Origin: Acidaminobacterium chupaoyuni
GTDB lineage: Bacteria; Bacillota; Clostridia; Oscillospirales; Butyricicoccaceae
Length of the DNA stretch: 64,000 nucleotides
NCBI GenBank assembly: GCA_047936785.1
Contig: CP176394.1
Direction: 5' to 3' (one strand)
The notes under the pieces were generated by a model that searched no databases, was not told the origin of the DNA, and saw nothing but the letters and a program-made list of their open reading frames with translations. The translations under genes were made by a program, and so were the position numbers. Positions 17,065 through 26,157 of this stretch are shown here, in pieces. Position 1 is the first letter of the stretch; every line of letters starts with the position of its first letter.

Positions 17065-17643
17065 TCAAATAAAATGGGCAAAAAACACACTGTAAAACAA
17101 AATGCACCATGGCTTGGCCACGACAATGATCCATGTGAAACGCTTGGCCGACATCCCCACCAGCCCCGAAAAATAGCAAAAGAAATCATCGGGCGCCAGC
17201 GGCAGCAAAATCATCAAAAACAAAATAAGCGTGTAACATTTTTTGCGGTTGACCCATTCGATGCAGGAACGGTATTTTTCCATGGGCACCATCTGCTGCA
17301 CAATGCCTGTTCCAAAACGGCGCGCAAGCCAAAAAGCGATCACGGAACCGATGCTGATGCCCAGATAGTTGCACCAGAACCCGCCCATCGCGCCGAACAG
17401 CGCCGCCCCGACGATGCAGCCGAAAAAGCCCGGCAGCACGGGCAGCACCACCTGAAGCGCCTGGATCAGAACCAGGATCAACGGCCCGAAAACGCCAAAA
17501 GTTCGAATATAGGCGCGCATCGAACTCATCGATTTGAAATGCCCGCCCGCCCAGCCTTTTATCACAAAAGCCGCCGCAATCAGCAGCAGGAAAATCAATA
17601 TTCCCGTAAAAATGTTTTTTATTGTGGTTTCTTTTGCCTTCAT
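17065..17643 (-). CDS. TVP38/TMEM64 (DedA-like) family membrane protein
   Basis: 192 residues with about five hydrophobic segments. The core PVLPGFFGCIVGAALFG and YLGISIGSVIAFWLARRFG match the VTT/SNARE-associated domain, and LLPLAPDDFFCYFSGL fits the re-entrant C-terminal part. Relatives are implicated in lipid translocation across membranes. As first gene of an operon with pssA and psd it may move phospholipid or lipid carrier. The ATG at 17643 follows GGAGGA; an upstream in-frame Met lacks a site. Confidence 0.87.
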   Translation of the reverse strand: MKAKETTIKNIFTGILIFLLLIAAAFVIKGWAGGHFKSMSSMRAYIRTFGVFGPLILVLIQALQVVLPVLPGFFGCIVGAALFGAMGGFWCNYLGISIGSVIAFWLARRFGTGIVQQMVPMEKYRSCIEWVNRKKCYTLILFLMILLPLAPDDFFCYFSGLVGMSAKRFTWIIVVAKPWCILFYSVFFAHFI

Positions 17644-17707
17644 CGCTGATCCTCCAAAAGTATTGAGACCAGTATAACAGGCAATTCTTAATTCCAAGCA
17701 AACTCAT

Positions 17708-17725
17708 TCTTAAGAATTCTTAAGA
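17708..17725. repeat. 18-nt perfect palindrome upstream of the phospholipid operon
   Basis: TCTTAAGAATTCTTAAGA is its own reverse complement. It lies 65 nt upstream of the TVP38 start and close to a TATACT -10 candidate on the minus strand, so it may be an operator for the operon. Confidence 0.5.
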
Positions 17726-17854
17726 TTGCATTTTCGCGTGATTTCAGAAAAAATTTTTCTTTCTCGACCTTCTCTGCATCATATTGCTGATGGCGCATAC
17801 TTTTCTTTATGCAGGGGCACGGCATGATATTTCACATGATTTCTCAAGTAAAAC

Positions 17855-17888
17855 AAAAACACCGGAATCAACGATTCCGGTGTTTTTG
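17855..17888 (-). terminator. Terminator of the tRNA-Ala gene
   Basis: Minus-strand ACACCGGAATC pairs with GATTCCGGTGT around a 4-nt loop, followed by TTTTTG, 3 nt past the CCA end of the tRNA. Confidence 0.85.
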
Positions 17889-17890
17889 CT

Positions 17891-17966
<76 letters not shown>

Positions 17967-18006
17967 ATATTTGGTTTCGCAATCGTTACCGCTTGACTGC
18001 TTAAAC

Positions 18007-18035
18007 AGGATACCATATGATTTTGAGGTTGTCAA
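18007..18035 (-). promoter_or_regulatory. Sigma-A promoter for tRNA-Ala
   Basis: On the minus strand TTGACA is followed 17 nt later by TATCCT, about 40 nt before the tRNA 5' end. Confidence 0.8.
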
Positions 18036-18097
18036 TACTTTTTCTTTATTTTTTAGCGTTTTTTCGTTTCCCCTGTCACACCCGGTTTTCCCGAAGA

Positions 18098-18137
18098 AAA
18101 TCACTCTTTTTGAAACCGGTTTCAAAAAGAGTGATTT
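18098..18137 (-). terminator. Perfect 40-nt inverted repeat, terminator of yebC
   Basis: The two 20-nt arms (AAATCACTCTTTTTGAAACC and its exact complement) meet without an unpaired loop base. On the minus strand the hairpin lies 29 nt after the yebC stop and ends in a short T-rich stretch, so it probably terminates yebC. Confidence 0.6.
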
Positions 18138-18166
18138 CAGTCAACGGGGTTTTTCCGAACAAATGC

Positions 18167-18907
18167 TTATTCTTCGTGGTCGTTTTCCCAGTTATGCCAG
18201 ACATTCTGCACATCGTCATTATCTTCCAGCATTTCCAGCAGCTTGTTCATGTTCTTGATATCGTCGTCATCTGTGAGGGCGATATAGGTTTGGGGAATCA
18301 TCGCTTCTTCCGCCTGCAAGAAGCTATAACCGTCTTTTTCAAGGCTTTCGCGCACACTGCCCAGATCGTCTACCGCGGTATAGATTTCAAACACATCGTC
18401 ATCCGCCTGAAAATCGGCCGCGCCGGCTTCCAGAGCCTGCATCATCATTTCTTCTTCATCCATGTCATCAAGGCGTTCGATGACCAGCAGGCCTTTGCGA
18501 TCGAACTGCCAGGAAACGCAGCCCGAAGCGCCCATATTTCCGCCGTATTTATCAAAATAGTGACGCATATCGCCCGCTGTACGGTTGCGGTTATCCGTCA
18601 AAGTTTCAACGATCACGGCAATTCCCTTGGGGCCATAGCCTTCATAAGTAATTGCTTCATATTCTTCGCTGCCCGCGCCATTGGCATATTTCTGCAAAAT
18701 GCGGTTGATATTATCATTGGGCACATTATTGGCCTTGGCTTTGGCAACAATATCCTTCAGCTTGGAATTCACTTCGGGATCTGCGCTGCCGCCGCCGCGA
18801 ATGGCCACCGCCATTTCACGGGCGAATTTTGTAAACACCTTGGCGCGCTGGGCGTCTACGGCGCCTTTTTTTCGGGCAATATTATGCCATTTGGAATGTC
18901 CGGACAT
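18167..18907 (-). CDS. yebC: YebC/PmpR-family protein (TACO1-like)
   Basis: 246 residues with the family start MSGHSKWHNIARKKGAVDAQ, then FTKFAREMAVAIRGGG, YEGYGPKGIAVIVETLTDN and NRTAGDMRHYFDKYGGNMG. The family was first described as transcriptional regulators; recent work points to a role in translation of difficult motifs such as polyproline. The ATG follows AGGAGGA. The acidic C-terminal tail is typical. It is separated from its neighbours and appears monocistronic. Confidence 0.95.
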   Translation of the reverse strand: MSGHSKWHNIARKKGAVDAQRAKVFTKFAREMAVAIRGGGSADPEVNSKLKDIVAKAKANNVPNDNINRILQKYANGAGSEEYEAITYEGYGPKGIAVIVETLTDNRNRTAGDMRHYFDKYGGNMGASGCVSWQFDRKGLLVIERLDDMDEEEMMMQALEAGAADFQADDDVFEIYTAVDDLGSVRESLEKDGYSFLQAEEAMIPQTYIALTDDDDIKNMNKLLEMLEDNDDVQNVWHNWENDHEE

Positions 18908-18991
18908 AAATATCCTCCTATATGTTTTAAAAAATTACAAAAATAAAAGTTTTACAAATTATTTTACCACATTCAAACCCATAAAATCAAT

Positions 18992-19021
18992 GTATAAAAT
19001 CACAATATTGCGGGGAAAATA
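18992..19021 (+). promoter_or_regulatory. Sigma-F-like forespore promoter
   Basis: GTATA (18992-18996) and GGGGAAAATA (19012-19021) fit the Bacillus sigma-F consensus GYWTA / GGNRANANTW at every defined position, with a 15-nt spacer (16 is usual). It lies 31 nt upstream of the 34-codon gene. Confidence 0.55.
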
Positions 19022-19052
19022 AGGCTACACAACAAAAGTGAGGTGAATTGCC

Positions 19053-19157
19053 ATGAAAAATCAGAATGAAAAAAATGTTCAGAAGAACAACAAAGAACCC
19101 AAAATCAAGAACGAAAAGAACTGCAAAGACCCCAAGGATAACCAGTATAAAGACTAA
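19053..19157 (+). CDS. 34-residue Lys/Asn-rich hydrophilic protein, possible spore protein
   Basis: A 34-codon frame starts at ATG, 6 nt after GAGGTGA. The product is highly charged (KNQNEKNVQKNNKEP then KNEKNCKDPKDNQ), with one Cys and no hydrophobic segment. It has its own sigma-F-like promoter and a strong terminator, so it is a genuine monocistronic unit. The composition recalls minor small acid-soluble spore proteins, but I cannot assign it to a named family. Confidence 0.65.
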   Translation: MKNQNEKNVQKNNKEPKIKNEKNCKDPKDNQYKD

Positions 19158-19186
19158 TTCTTTTTGATCCGCAGGATTTCTCTCTC

Positions 19187-19237
19187 AAAGCGGCAAAACC
19201 CAAAAGAAGCGTTTTCTTTGGGGTTTTGCCGCTTTTT
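19187..19237. terminator. Bidirectional terminator between the small gene and addA
   Basis: AAAGCGGCAAAACCC pairs with GGGTTTTGCCGCTTT; T runs flank both sides, so it can end the 34-residue gene (plus) and addA (minus). Confidence 0.85.
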
Positions 19238-19243
19238 ATAGTT

Positions 19244-22200
19244 TTATAATTCGATGCCCGCTGCCGTGGATAAAAACCAAACGATCTTCCGCTCAACGGG
19301 GCGCTGCAAAATTTCTTCGGCCGCTTTCGCATAAAGCTTCAGCTGCGTTTCATAACGGCGGGCATGCTCGGCTTCTCCCCCTTCGCGAACGGTATCGCTT
19401 TTAAAATCCACAAGGATCATGCCGTTTTCCGTGAAAATCAGCAGGTCGATCACACCGTTTAAAAGGATCTCTTCTTCCATGGGCGCACCGGGTATCATAT
19501 CGCCCGCAGGCAGCAGCACCGAAAATTGATATTCGCGCAGGCAGCTGCTTTGCGCCGCCAGCCGCCCCAGCTCTCCGGCGGCAAATTCCGTTAAAAATTG
19601 GGGCGGGATCTTTTCAAGCAGCTTCTCTTCGGGGAACTTCTTTTTGATTTCCTCCAGCTGTTTTGCCGCGCCCTCCGCCGTTTGCGCCTGCTCAAAATCA
19701 CAATACTGCATACATAAATGGGCCAGCGTGCCAAGCTTCGCCGCATCGCTTCCGCTGGGGAACAAACGGATGACGGGCCCTTTTTCTTCGGCTTCCAGCA
19801 AAGCCGCTTCCTCATCCCTTTTCAGCTTCAGACCCGCGGGCGTCAGTTTGGAAGGCAGCTCTGTGGCCGCCTGATGCGGGTAGTCAAACTGCTGGATCGC
19901 GCGATAATAAGGCATTTCCAAGGTCAGCTGCCGGCTTGTTTCCGTTTCTTCTTCTGTGACGGTCTCAACCTCCTGCGGCGGCGCATAAGGAACCACTTCG
20001 CAATAGAGACCGCCGCCGCGAGGCTGTTCTTCGGGCCTGATCTCGCCCGCCAGTTCGCGCAGCACCCCGCCCGCGGGATGCAGCAGCAGCGGCCCGCAGA
20101 CCCAAAAAGCCGCGGAAGCCTGCTCTGCCACCATTTGTGGCAGCAGCTTTCCATCGCGGATAAACCGCAGCCAGCCCTTCAATGTTTTCGCCGCATCGGG
20201 CAGCGCCACCGTTAAGATCAGCTTTTCTTTGGCGCGGGTCATCGCCACATAAAGCTTTCTCAATTCTTCCTCGCGCGCTTCTTTTTCATGGCGCAGCGCG
20301 ATGGCCTGCAGCTTTTGTGTTTTATATTCCATATGAAGCGCTTCATCGCGCAGGCGAAGGCCCACGCCCAGATCTTTATGCATCAGCATGGCGCTTTTTA
20401 AATCATCCGTATTAAAGTTTTTGCTGAGATCGGGCAAAATCACAATGGGGAATTCCAGCCCTTTCGATTTATGCACGCTCATCAGTTTCACGGCGTTGCC
20501 CGCAGGTTCCGCAGCATCACCGGCTTCTTTTTCAAGCTGTTCCAGATATTGCAGAAACGCGAACAGGCCGCGGCTTCCATTTTGTTCAAAACGCAGCGCC
20601 AGCTGATAGAATTTCTGCAAATTTTCGCGCCTTGCTTCGCCATGATCCAGCGCTTCAAAAATGCCTTTGGCGCCGGTTTTGGTATAGAGCATGGCGATCA
20701 GCTCGGCCACGGTGAAATCGGGCGCATAAGCGCGGCAGCTTTCCAGTTCCGCCAAAAACGCCTTGGCTGCGGGCAGGCTGCTGGCGCACAACGCATCATA
20801 AAATTCCGCTTTGGGCATGGCGATTCGAATGGCGGCCAGTTCATCTGCCGTGAAAAGAAACAGCGGCGAACGCAGCACGGCGATCAAAGGGATATCCTGC
20901 CGCGGGTTGTCGATGACGGCCAGCAGACTGCGCATGACCAAAATTTCCGTTGTTTCAAAAAAGGCGGCCTCTGCCGAGAATGCGCAGGGAATGCCGCGGG
21001 CAGAAATTGCTTCTTCATAAATAGGAGCGCGGCTTGTAAAGGAACTGAATAATACAGCGATATCCTCTGGTCTTGCGCTGCGCAGTTCCCCTGTTTCGCG
21101 ATCGGTCACCTGTGTTTCGGCCAAATTTTGCTCGATGGCGCGGGCCACGAATTCCGCTTCATAAACCACCTTCTCGGGCGCTTGTGTTTCTTCGCTTTTA
21201 TCCCGCGCCAAATCGAGCACATATACTTCGGCAGGGCAGGCACCCTGATAATCGGCCCCCACCACCAGTTTTTCCCGGTCGTCATAGGCGATGCCGCCAA
21301 ACTCACGGCTCATGAGATTTTCAAAAACAAAATTGACAAAATCAAGCACTTCACTGCGCGATCTGAAATTTTGATTGAGCATGATGCGTTTATTGGCTTG
21401 AACGGCTTTTGGCGCATAATCTTCATAGGAATAATATTTGCCCACAAAGATCTCGGGTTCGGCCAGCCGAAAGCGATAGATGCTCTGCTTCACATCGCCG
21501 ACCATGAAAAGGCCTTTGCCCTCTCCCCTCACGGCGGCAAAAATCTTGTCTTGGATCTCGTTGGTATCCTGATATTCATCCACCAGAATTTCATCGATCT
21601 GGGCTGCCAGTTCATGCGCCAGCAATGTTTTTTCGCTCTGCGGCGTCAGCAGCAGTTTCAACGCCAGATGTTCCAGATCGCTGAAATCCAAAACGCCCCG
21701 CCGCTGTTTCAGCTGTTGATATTTTTCTTCAAACCTGCCCACCGCTTCAAAAAGGCCGTGGATCACAGGCAAACTTTTCTGTGCTTCTTCCCGCAGACGG
21801 CTTTCGGGCCGCAAAATGGCCTTTGTGCGCATTTTTTCCATATACTCGCAGAAAAAGTCACGGGCCTGCCCCATCTCTTCTTTCAGATCGGCATCGGTGC
21901 CCCGGGGCGCCGCCGAAAAAGCGGGCTTTTCATATCTTTGCAAAACCTGCCAGGCGTTATCCCATTCAGTTGCTTCCAAAGCTGCCAGCAAATGCTGACC
22001 GGTCGCCAGGCAATATTGAAAGGCAGGCGCGTATTTTTCAAAAAGTTCGGGGAATTGCCCAAGCCGATCGAAAGTCTCGGTTAAAAGCTCAAGGCGGCAT
22101 TTCAGCCCTTCTGCGCAATCTTCCATCACCCGTCGGCACCATTCCTGTTCCGCCGCGGGCTGATCGCAGGAAGCTTGCAGCTGCTCTTCCATCCGCGACC

Positions 22201-22777
22201 GCCATCCCGCGGGATCGGCATGACTTCTGAGTTTTTCATAAAGCTCTGAGATCACCGCCTGCACGCGGCGATCGCCGCGCTCTTCCGCAAAATTTTCGAT
22301 CATGGCCATAAATCCGGCGGATGCTTCGGCATATTCTTCTTCTAAAAATTCCTCCATTGCCGTTTCACGCAGCAGCTCGCTTTCGGCGGTATCAAGCAGG
22401 CGGAAATTCGGTGAAACATCACATTGATCGAAATGCTGGCGCACAAGCTCTAAGCAGAAAGAATGCACCGTTTGGATGCGGGCGCTGTGAAGAAGCGCCA
22501 GCTGGCGGCGCAAACGGCCGCTTTCGGGTTTTTCGGCCAGCTGTTTCAAAAGCGCATCGGCGATTTTGGCGCGCATTTCAGAAGCCGCCGCGTTGGTGAA
22601 GGTAACAATCAGCAGGCGGTCTAAATCGATGGGGTTTTCGCCGCCTGTGACCTGCTCGATGACGCGCTGCACCAGCACAGCCGTTTTGCCGGAACCCGCT
22701 GCGGCCGAAACGATCAATGCGCCGCCGCGGCTGTCGATGGCGTTTTGCTGCTGGGGTGTGAATTTAACCGCGCTCAT
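19244..22777 (-). CDS. addA: ATP-dependent helicase/nuclease subunit A
   Basis: 1177 residues. AddA is the UvrD-type helicase with a C-terminal nuclease in the AddAB complex that processes double-strand ends for recombination. Walker A is SAAAGSGKTAVLV near the N-terminus, followed by LLIVTFTNAAASEMR, ILVDEYQDTNEIQ (Walker B), MVGDVKQSIYRFR and MSVHKSKGLEFP. The PD-(D/E)XK nuclease at the C-terminus is GVIDLLIF then ILVDFKSD. The ATG at 22777 has AGGAGG upstream and overlaps the addB end by 14 nt. Confidence 0.96.
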   Translation of the reverse strand: MSAVKFTPQQQNAIDSRGGALIVSAAAGSGKTAVLVQRVIEQVTGGENPIDLDRLLIVTFTNAAASEMRAKIADALLKQLAEKPESGRLRRQLALLHSARIQTVHSFCLELVRQHFDQCDVSPNFRLLDTAESELLRETAMEEFLEEEYAEASAGFMAMIENFAEERGDRRVQAVISELYEKLRSHADPAGWRSRMEEQLQASCDQPAAEQEWCRRVMEDCAEGLKCRLELLTETFDRLGQFPELFEKYAPAFQYCLATGQHLLAALEATEWDNAWQVLQRYEKPAFSAAPRGTDADLKEEMGQARDFFCEYMEKMRTKAILRPESRLREEAQKSLPVIHGLFEAVGRFEEKYQQLKQRRGVLDFSDLEHLALKLLLTPQSEKTLLAHELAAQIDEILVDEYQDTNEIQDKIFAAVRGEGKGLFMVGDVKQSIYRFRLAEPEIFVGKYYSYEDYAPKAVQANKRIMLNQNFRSRSEVLDFVNFVFENLMSREFGGIAYDDREKLVVGADYQGACPAEVYVLDLARDKSEETQAPEKVVYEAEFVARAIEQNLAETQVTDRETGELRSARPEDIAVLFSSFTSRAPIYEEAISARGIPCAFSAEAAFFETTEILVMRSLLAVIDNPRQDIPLIAVLRSPLFLFTADELAAIRIAMPKAEFYDALCASSLPAAKAFLAELESCRAYAPDFTVAELIAMLYTKTGAKGIFEALDHGEARRENLQKFYQLALRFEQNGSRGLFAFLQYLEQLEKEAGDAAEPAGNAVKLMSVHKSKGLEFPIVILPDLSKNFNTDDLKSAMLMHKDLGVGLRLRDEALHMEYKTQKLQAIALRHEKEAREEELRKLYVAMTRAKEKLILTVALPDAAKTLKGWLRFIRDGKLLPQMVAEQASAAFWVCGPLLLHPAGGVLRELAGEIRPEEQPRGGGLYCEVVPYAPPQEVETVTEEETETSRQLTLEMPYYRAIQQFDYPHQAATELPSKLTPAGLKLKRDEEAALLEAEEKGPVIRLFPSGSDAAKLGTLAHLCMQYCDFEQAQTAEGAAKQLEEIKKKFPEEKLLEKIPPQFLTEFAAGELGRLAAQSSCLREYQFSVLLPAGDMIPGAPMEEEILLNGVIDLLIFTENGMILVDFKSDTVREGGEAEHARRYETQLKLYAKAAEEILQRPVERKIVWFLSTAAGIEL

Positions 22778-25700
22778 GTTCGCTTTCCTCCTCTTGATCC
22801 AGCCGCGCAAACACTTCGCTGTTTTTCAAACTTCCCATGCGCCGCATGCTGTCTTTTTCCATTGTTTCATCAAACTGACAGGCCGCTTTAAAATCGCACC
22901 ACTGACAAACCGACCATTGCGGCCCTGTGCAATAGGGGTTGGCCTCGATTTCACCTTTGGCGATCTCAGCCGCGATCTTTTGCATCTGCCGCTGCACGCC
23001 GCGCACCAGTTTTTCAAACTGCCCCGCGCTGATCGCCTGTGAGGTGGAAGAAAGCCCGCCGTTTTTCTTATAGCTGATGGGCAAAAACCGCAAATTCCCC
23101 GCTTCGGCTTTTTCCAGCTTTTCCAAGATCTCGGGCTCATCCAGAACGATGCCGATCCGCCGAACCTCTTTGGCCTGTTTTTCAGCGAGATCTTTTTCAT
23201 CTTCTTCGGGGTCTGCCATGATATAGGGGTGTTTCGCCGGCACATATAAAACCCCCGCCGTCTGCACCTTCCGGGCCGTTTTGCCCAAAGCTTCGCGCGC
23301 CTGGCTCAGCAACGCTTCTTTGCTGTTTTGAAGCATGATGAGATATAAAAACATTTGCAGATTGATGCCGCCCAGCACATCGCTCAAGCGGAATTCTTTG
23401 CGCCCGGTTTTATAATCCACCACTTTCAAATAAAGCGTATCGCCTTCGATATAGCCATCCAGGCGGTCGATCTTTCCGCCCAAAAGAATCTGTGCTTCAC
23501 CGTTTTCGATCACCACCGCGGGGTTTTCTTCCCCCTCGCCAAAGCCCATTTCAAAGCGGATGGGCCGAAACGCCGAACGCTGCAATTCTTCCCACACATC
23601 ATCGATGATGGCCAGAACCATTCTGCGCAATCTGGCAAAAATCGCCGTAAGGCGTTTGCTTTGGCCGCGAAGGCCTTCCAGTTCTTCGCGGATATACCGA
23701 TCCATATATTCCTCTGCCACAGTCTTCCGATCTTTTTGCGGGTCTAAGCAAAGCTCGCGAATGGTGTTTTCCACCACATAATGCAAAAAGGTGCCTGTTT
23801 CGGGCGCGCCGAAGCGAGCGCGTTTGCGCGGCCGCGCTTTCAGACCATATTCCATGAAATAAGAAAAGCGGCATCCCGCTATTTTTTCGGCTCTGGAAGC
23901 CGTCATGCGCACTTTGGATCCATACAGCCTGCGGATCAGTTCTTCCTCTTTCAGCGGCCCGCGGGGCAGCGCCGCAAAGCGATGGAAGCGCTCTAAGCGA
24001 TCTTCCATGCCATCTTCAACGGCCAGCTGAAGGGCCGTCTGGGCTTCTACGGTGTTCTCGCCGCTCACCGCTGTGCAGGCCAGTTCGAAAGACGGCGCTT
24101 TGGCATAAAGATAATAATCTTTCGCGGGATATTCCGCTTTCAGCTGCGGCAGCAGCTTTTGCATTCGCAAAACCAGATAAGAGGGGCGGGCAGGGCTTCC
24201 ATCCATGCATCGCTGAGGGCAGGCGACCAGCAAACGCGGGGCGGAAGCGACCACACGATAGGCATGGCTCTGCGCTTCATAAGCGTGTTCTTCGGCCGTT
24301 TGGGTCAGTTCCACACCCGCCTGTTTCAGTTCCGCGCGGTCTTGCTCTGTCAGCAAGGTGCCGCCCAGCCCTATGGCGGGGAAATTGCCGTCGCGTGCAC
24401 CGATCAGAATGACGAGTTTCGCGTGGTGGAAAGAAAGGCGCTCAAGGCTGCCGGCCTGAACGCAATCCAGCCCTACGGGGATCGTGCCCACATGATATTG
24501 TGCCAGCATCAGCCGCCACAATCTCAAAAATTCATCGCAATCCATGGCGGCGTCTTCCATCACGGTTTCAAACTGCCGAAGGCCGTTTTCTAAGATTTGC
24601 CACAGCTGGCGGTATTCCGCTTCTTCTCTCAGGCGTTCCGATCGTTTCAGCCGCTCCGCCTTTTGCAGGATCTTCTCTTTCAACAGGCTTTCTTCAAAAA
24701 AGCCCGTCAGCGCCCGGGCATAATCGCCCCCGCGAGAGCAGTTTTCAAGCCGCTGTTTCAGTTTTTGCAGCGGCGCGATCAATTTTTGTCGCGCGGCTTC
24801 GATCTGCGGCAAAAGTTCTTCGCCCTGCGCCTGTTTTGAAAGATCGAAGCCATATGGGTTTTTCACGAAGGGATGTTCATATTCTTCGCCTTTGATATCC
24901 CAGGTCAGCAGATAATTTTCAAGCAGATCGGCTTCGCCGGATTCAAGCGGCGACAGGCCGGCCCGCAAATAGCGCATCACCGCTTCATAACGCATCCCCT
25001 GTGAAACGGCTTCCACCGCCCCCAGCGCCGCGGCCAGAACAGGTTTTGCCAGAATATCGCTTTTCTGTGCCAGAAACAAGGGCGCTTCATAACGCGCGAA
25101 AGCCTGTTCCAGCAGCGGGCCATATTCATCGATATTCCCCGCGGCCAAAACGATCTCACGATAGCGCAGCCCTTCTTCAGCCACCGCTTTTCTCACCTGA
25201 GCCGCGGCATATTCGCATTCTTCCGCCGGAGAATCAAGCATCGAAAGCTTTATGGCTTTACATTCGCAATCGAGCGGATTGTTTTGATAACCCAGCAATT
25301 CTTTTTCCAGATGATCGAGTTCGGGCAATTCCGGGCGTTTTTCTCGTTCCAGCGCCACGGTTTTCTCTTCTTCGCCCAATTCTTCGGCGATGGCTTTCAG
25401 GCGCAGAATCAGCTTTTTCTGTTCATTGAAAACCAGCTCATCCTGCCACAGGATCGCGGCGCTCATATCATGGCATCGCAGCAGCAGCGCTTTTAAAAGC
25501 CGGCGTTCCTGCACGGTCATGCCCATGAATCCATCAAAATAAAAATCCCATTCATGGCCGAAATCACACTTGCCCAGCGCTTCTTCCGCCACGCTGAGCA
25601 GCTCTTTATCATCCAGCGCCGCGTTTTCGCATAAACGCTCATAGGCTGCATAGATCAGCGAAAGATCGCTGACTTTTTCTTTGGTGACCCCCAGGTTTTC

Positions 25701-26117
25701 CGCCGCCTGCATCAGCTGTTCCGGCGAAACGCAGCAGGCTTTCAGTTCATCAATAATGCCCGCCAGTTTTTCCACCAATTCGGGGCGCATCCCTGCCGTT
25801 TTAAAATAGCAAAGCCCGCTTTCGCTGTTTCGCAAAGCGCGGTACATCGTGAGAACGCGGCCGCCCGCATCTAAAAACCGCGGTGTTTCCCCCGCTTCCT
25901 TCAATATTCTTGCGGCCATGCGCTGAAAAGTGAGCACTTCGGCATAGCGGGAAATCGGGTTGCCGCATTCTTTCAGCAGGCGCCGCTCGGTTTCATGCGA
26001 AAGCATTTCGGGCACCACCAAAATCTGTTTTCTGCCCGCTTCTGCGCCGCGGCGTATTTCTTCAAACAGCGCCTGTGTTTTGCCGCATTGCGCGCGCCCG
26101 TGATAGATCGTCAGCAT
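22764..26117 (-). CDS. addB: ATP-dependent helicase/nuclease subunit B
   Basis: 1117 residues. AddB pairs with AddA; it has an N-terminal Walker A (YHGRAQCGKTQAL), an inactivated helicase core and a C-terminal nuclease (GGKIDRLDGY then VVDYKTGRKEF). The iron-sulfur cluster cysteines are visible: one in IAGCRFSYFMEYG and three in VCQWCDFKAACQF. The start at MLTIYHG has a GGGGGA upstream; an in-frame extension of 38 residues overlaps the M20 gene and is basic, so it is rejected. Order addB-addA follows the usual arrangement. Confidence 0.95.
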   Translation of the reverse strand: MLTIYHGRAQCGKTQALFEEIRRGAEAGRKQILVVPEMLSHETERRLLKECGNPISRYAEVLTFQRMAARILKEAGETPRFLDAGGRVLTMYRALRNSESGLCYFKTAGMRPELVEKLAGIIDELKACCVSPEQLMQAAENLGVTKEKVSDLSLIYAAYERLCENAALDDKELLSVAEEALGKCDFGHEWDFYFDGFMGMTVQERRLLKALLLRCHDMSAAILWQDELVFNEQKKLILRLKAIAEELGEEEKTVALEREKRPELPELDHLEKELLGYQNNPLDCECKAIKLSMLDSPAEECEYAAAQVRKAVAEEGLRYREIVLAAGNIDEYGPLLEQAFARYEAPLFLAQKSDILAKPVLAAALGAVEAVSQGMRYEAVMRYLRAGLSPLESGEADLLENYLLTWDIKGEEYEHPFVKNPYGFDLSKQAQGEELLPQIEAARQKLIAPLQKLKQRLENCSRGGDYARALTGFFEESLLKEKILQKAERLKRSERLREEAEYRQLWQILENGLRQFETVMEDAAMDCDEFLRLWRLMLAQYHVGTIPVGLDCVQAGSLERLSFHHAKLVILIGARDGNFPAIGLGGTLLTEQDRAELKQAGVELTQTAEEHAYEAQSHAYRVVASAPRLLVACPQRCMDGSPARPSYLVLRMQKLLPQLKAEYPAKDYYLYAKAPSFELACTAVSGENTVEAQTALQLAVEDGMEDRLERFHRFAALPRGPLKEEELIRRLYGSKVRMTASRAEKIAGCRFSYFMEYGLKARPRKRARFGAPETGTFLHYVVENTIRELCLDPQKDRKTVAEEYMDRYIREELEGLRGQSKRLTAIFARLRRMVLAIIDDVWEELQRSAFRPIRFEMGFGEGEENPAVVIENGEAQILLGGKIDRLDGYIEGDTLYLKVVDYKTGRKEFRLSDVLGGINLQMFLYLIMLQNSKEALLSQAREALGKTARKVQTAGVLYVPAKHPYIMADPEEDEKDLAEKQAKEVRRIGIVLDEPEILEKLEKAEAGNLRFLPISYKKNGGLSSTSQAISAGQFEKLVRGVQRQMQKIAAEIAKGEIEANPYCTGPQWSVCQWCDFKAACQFDETMEKDSMRRMGSLKNSEVFARLDQEEESEHERG

Positions 26118-26157
26118 CTGTGTTTCCCCCGCTTCTCTTTTTTGTTTTGCTGCTGTT

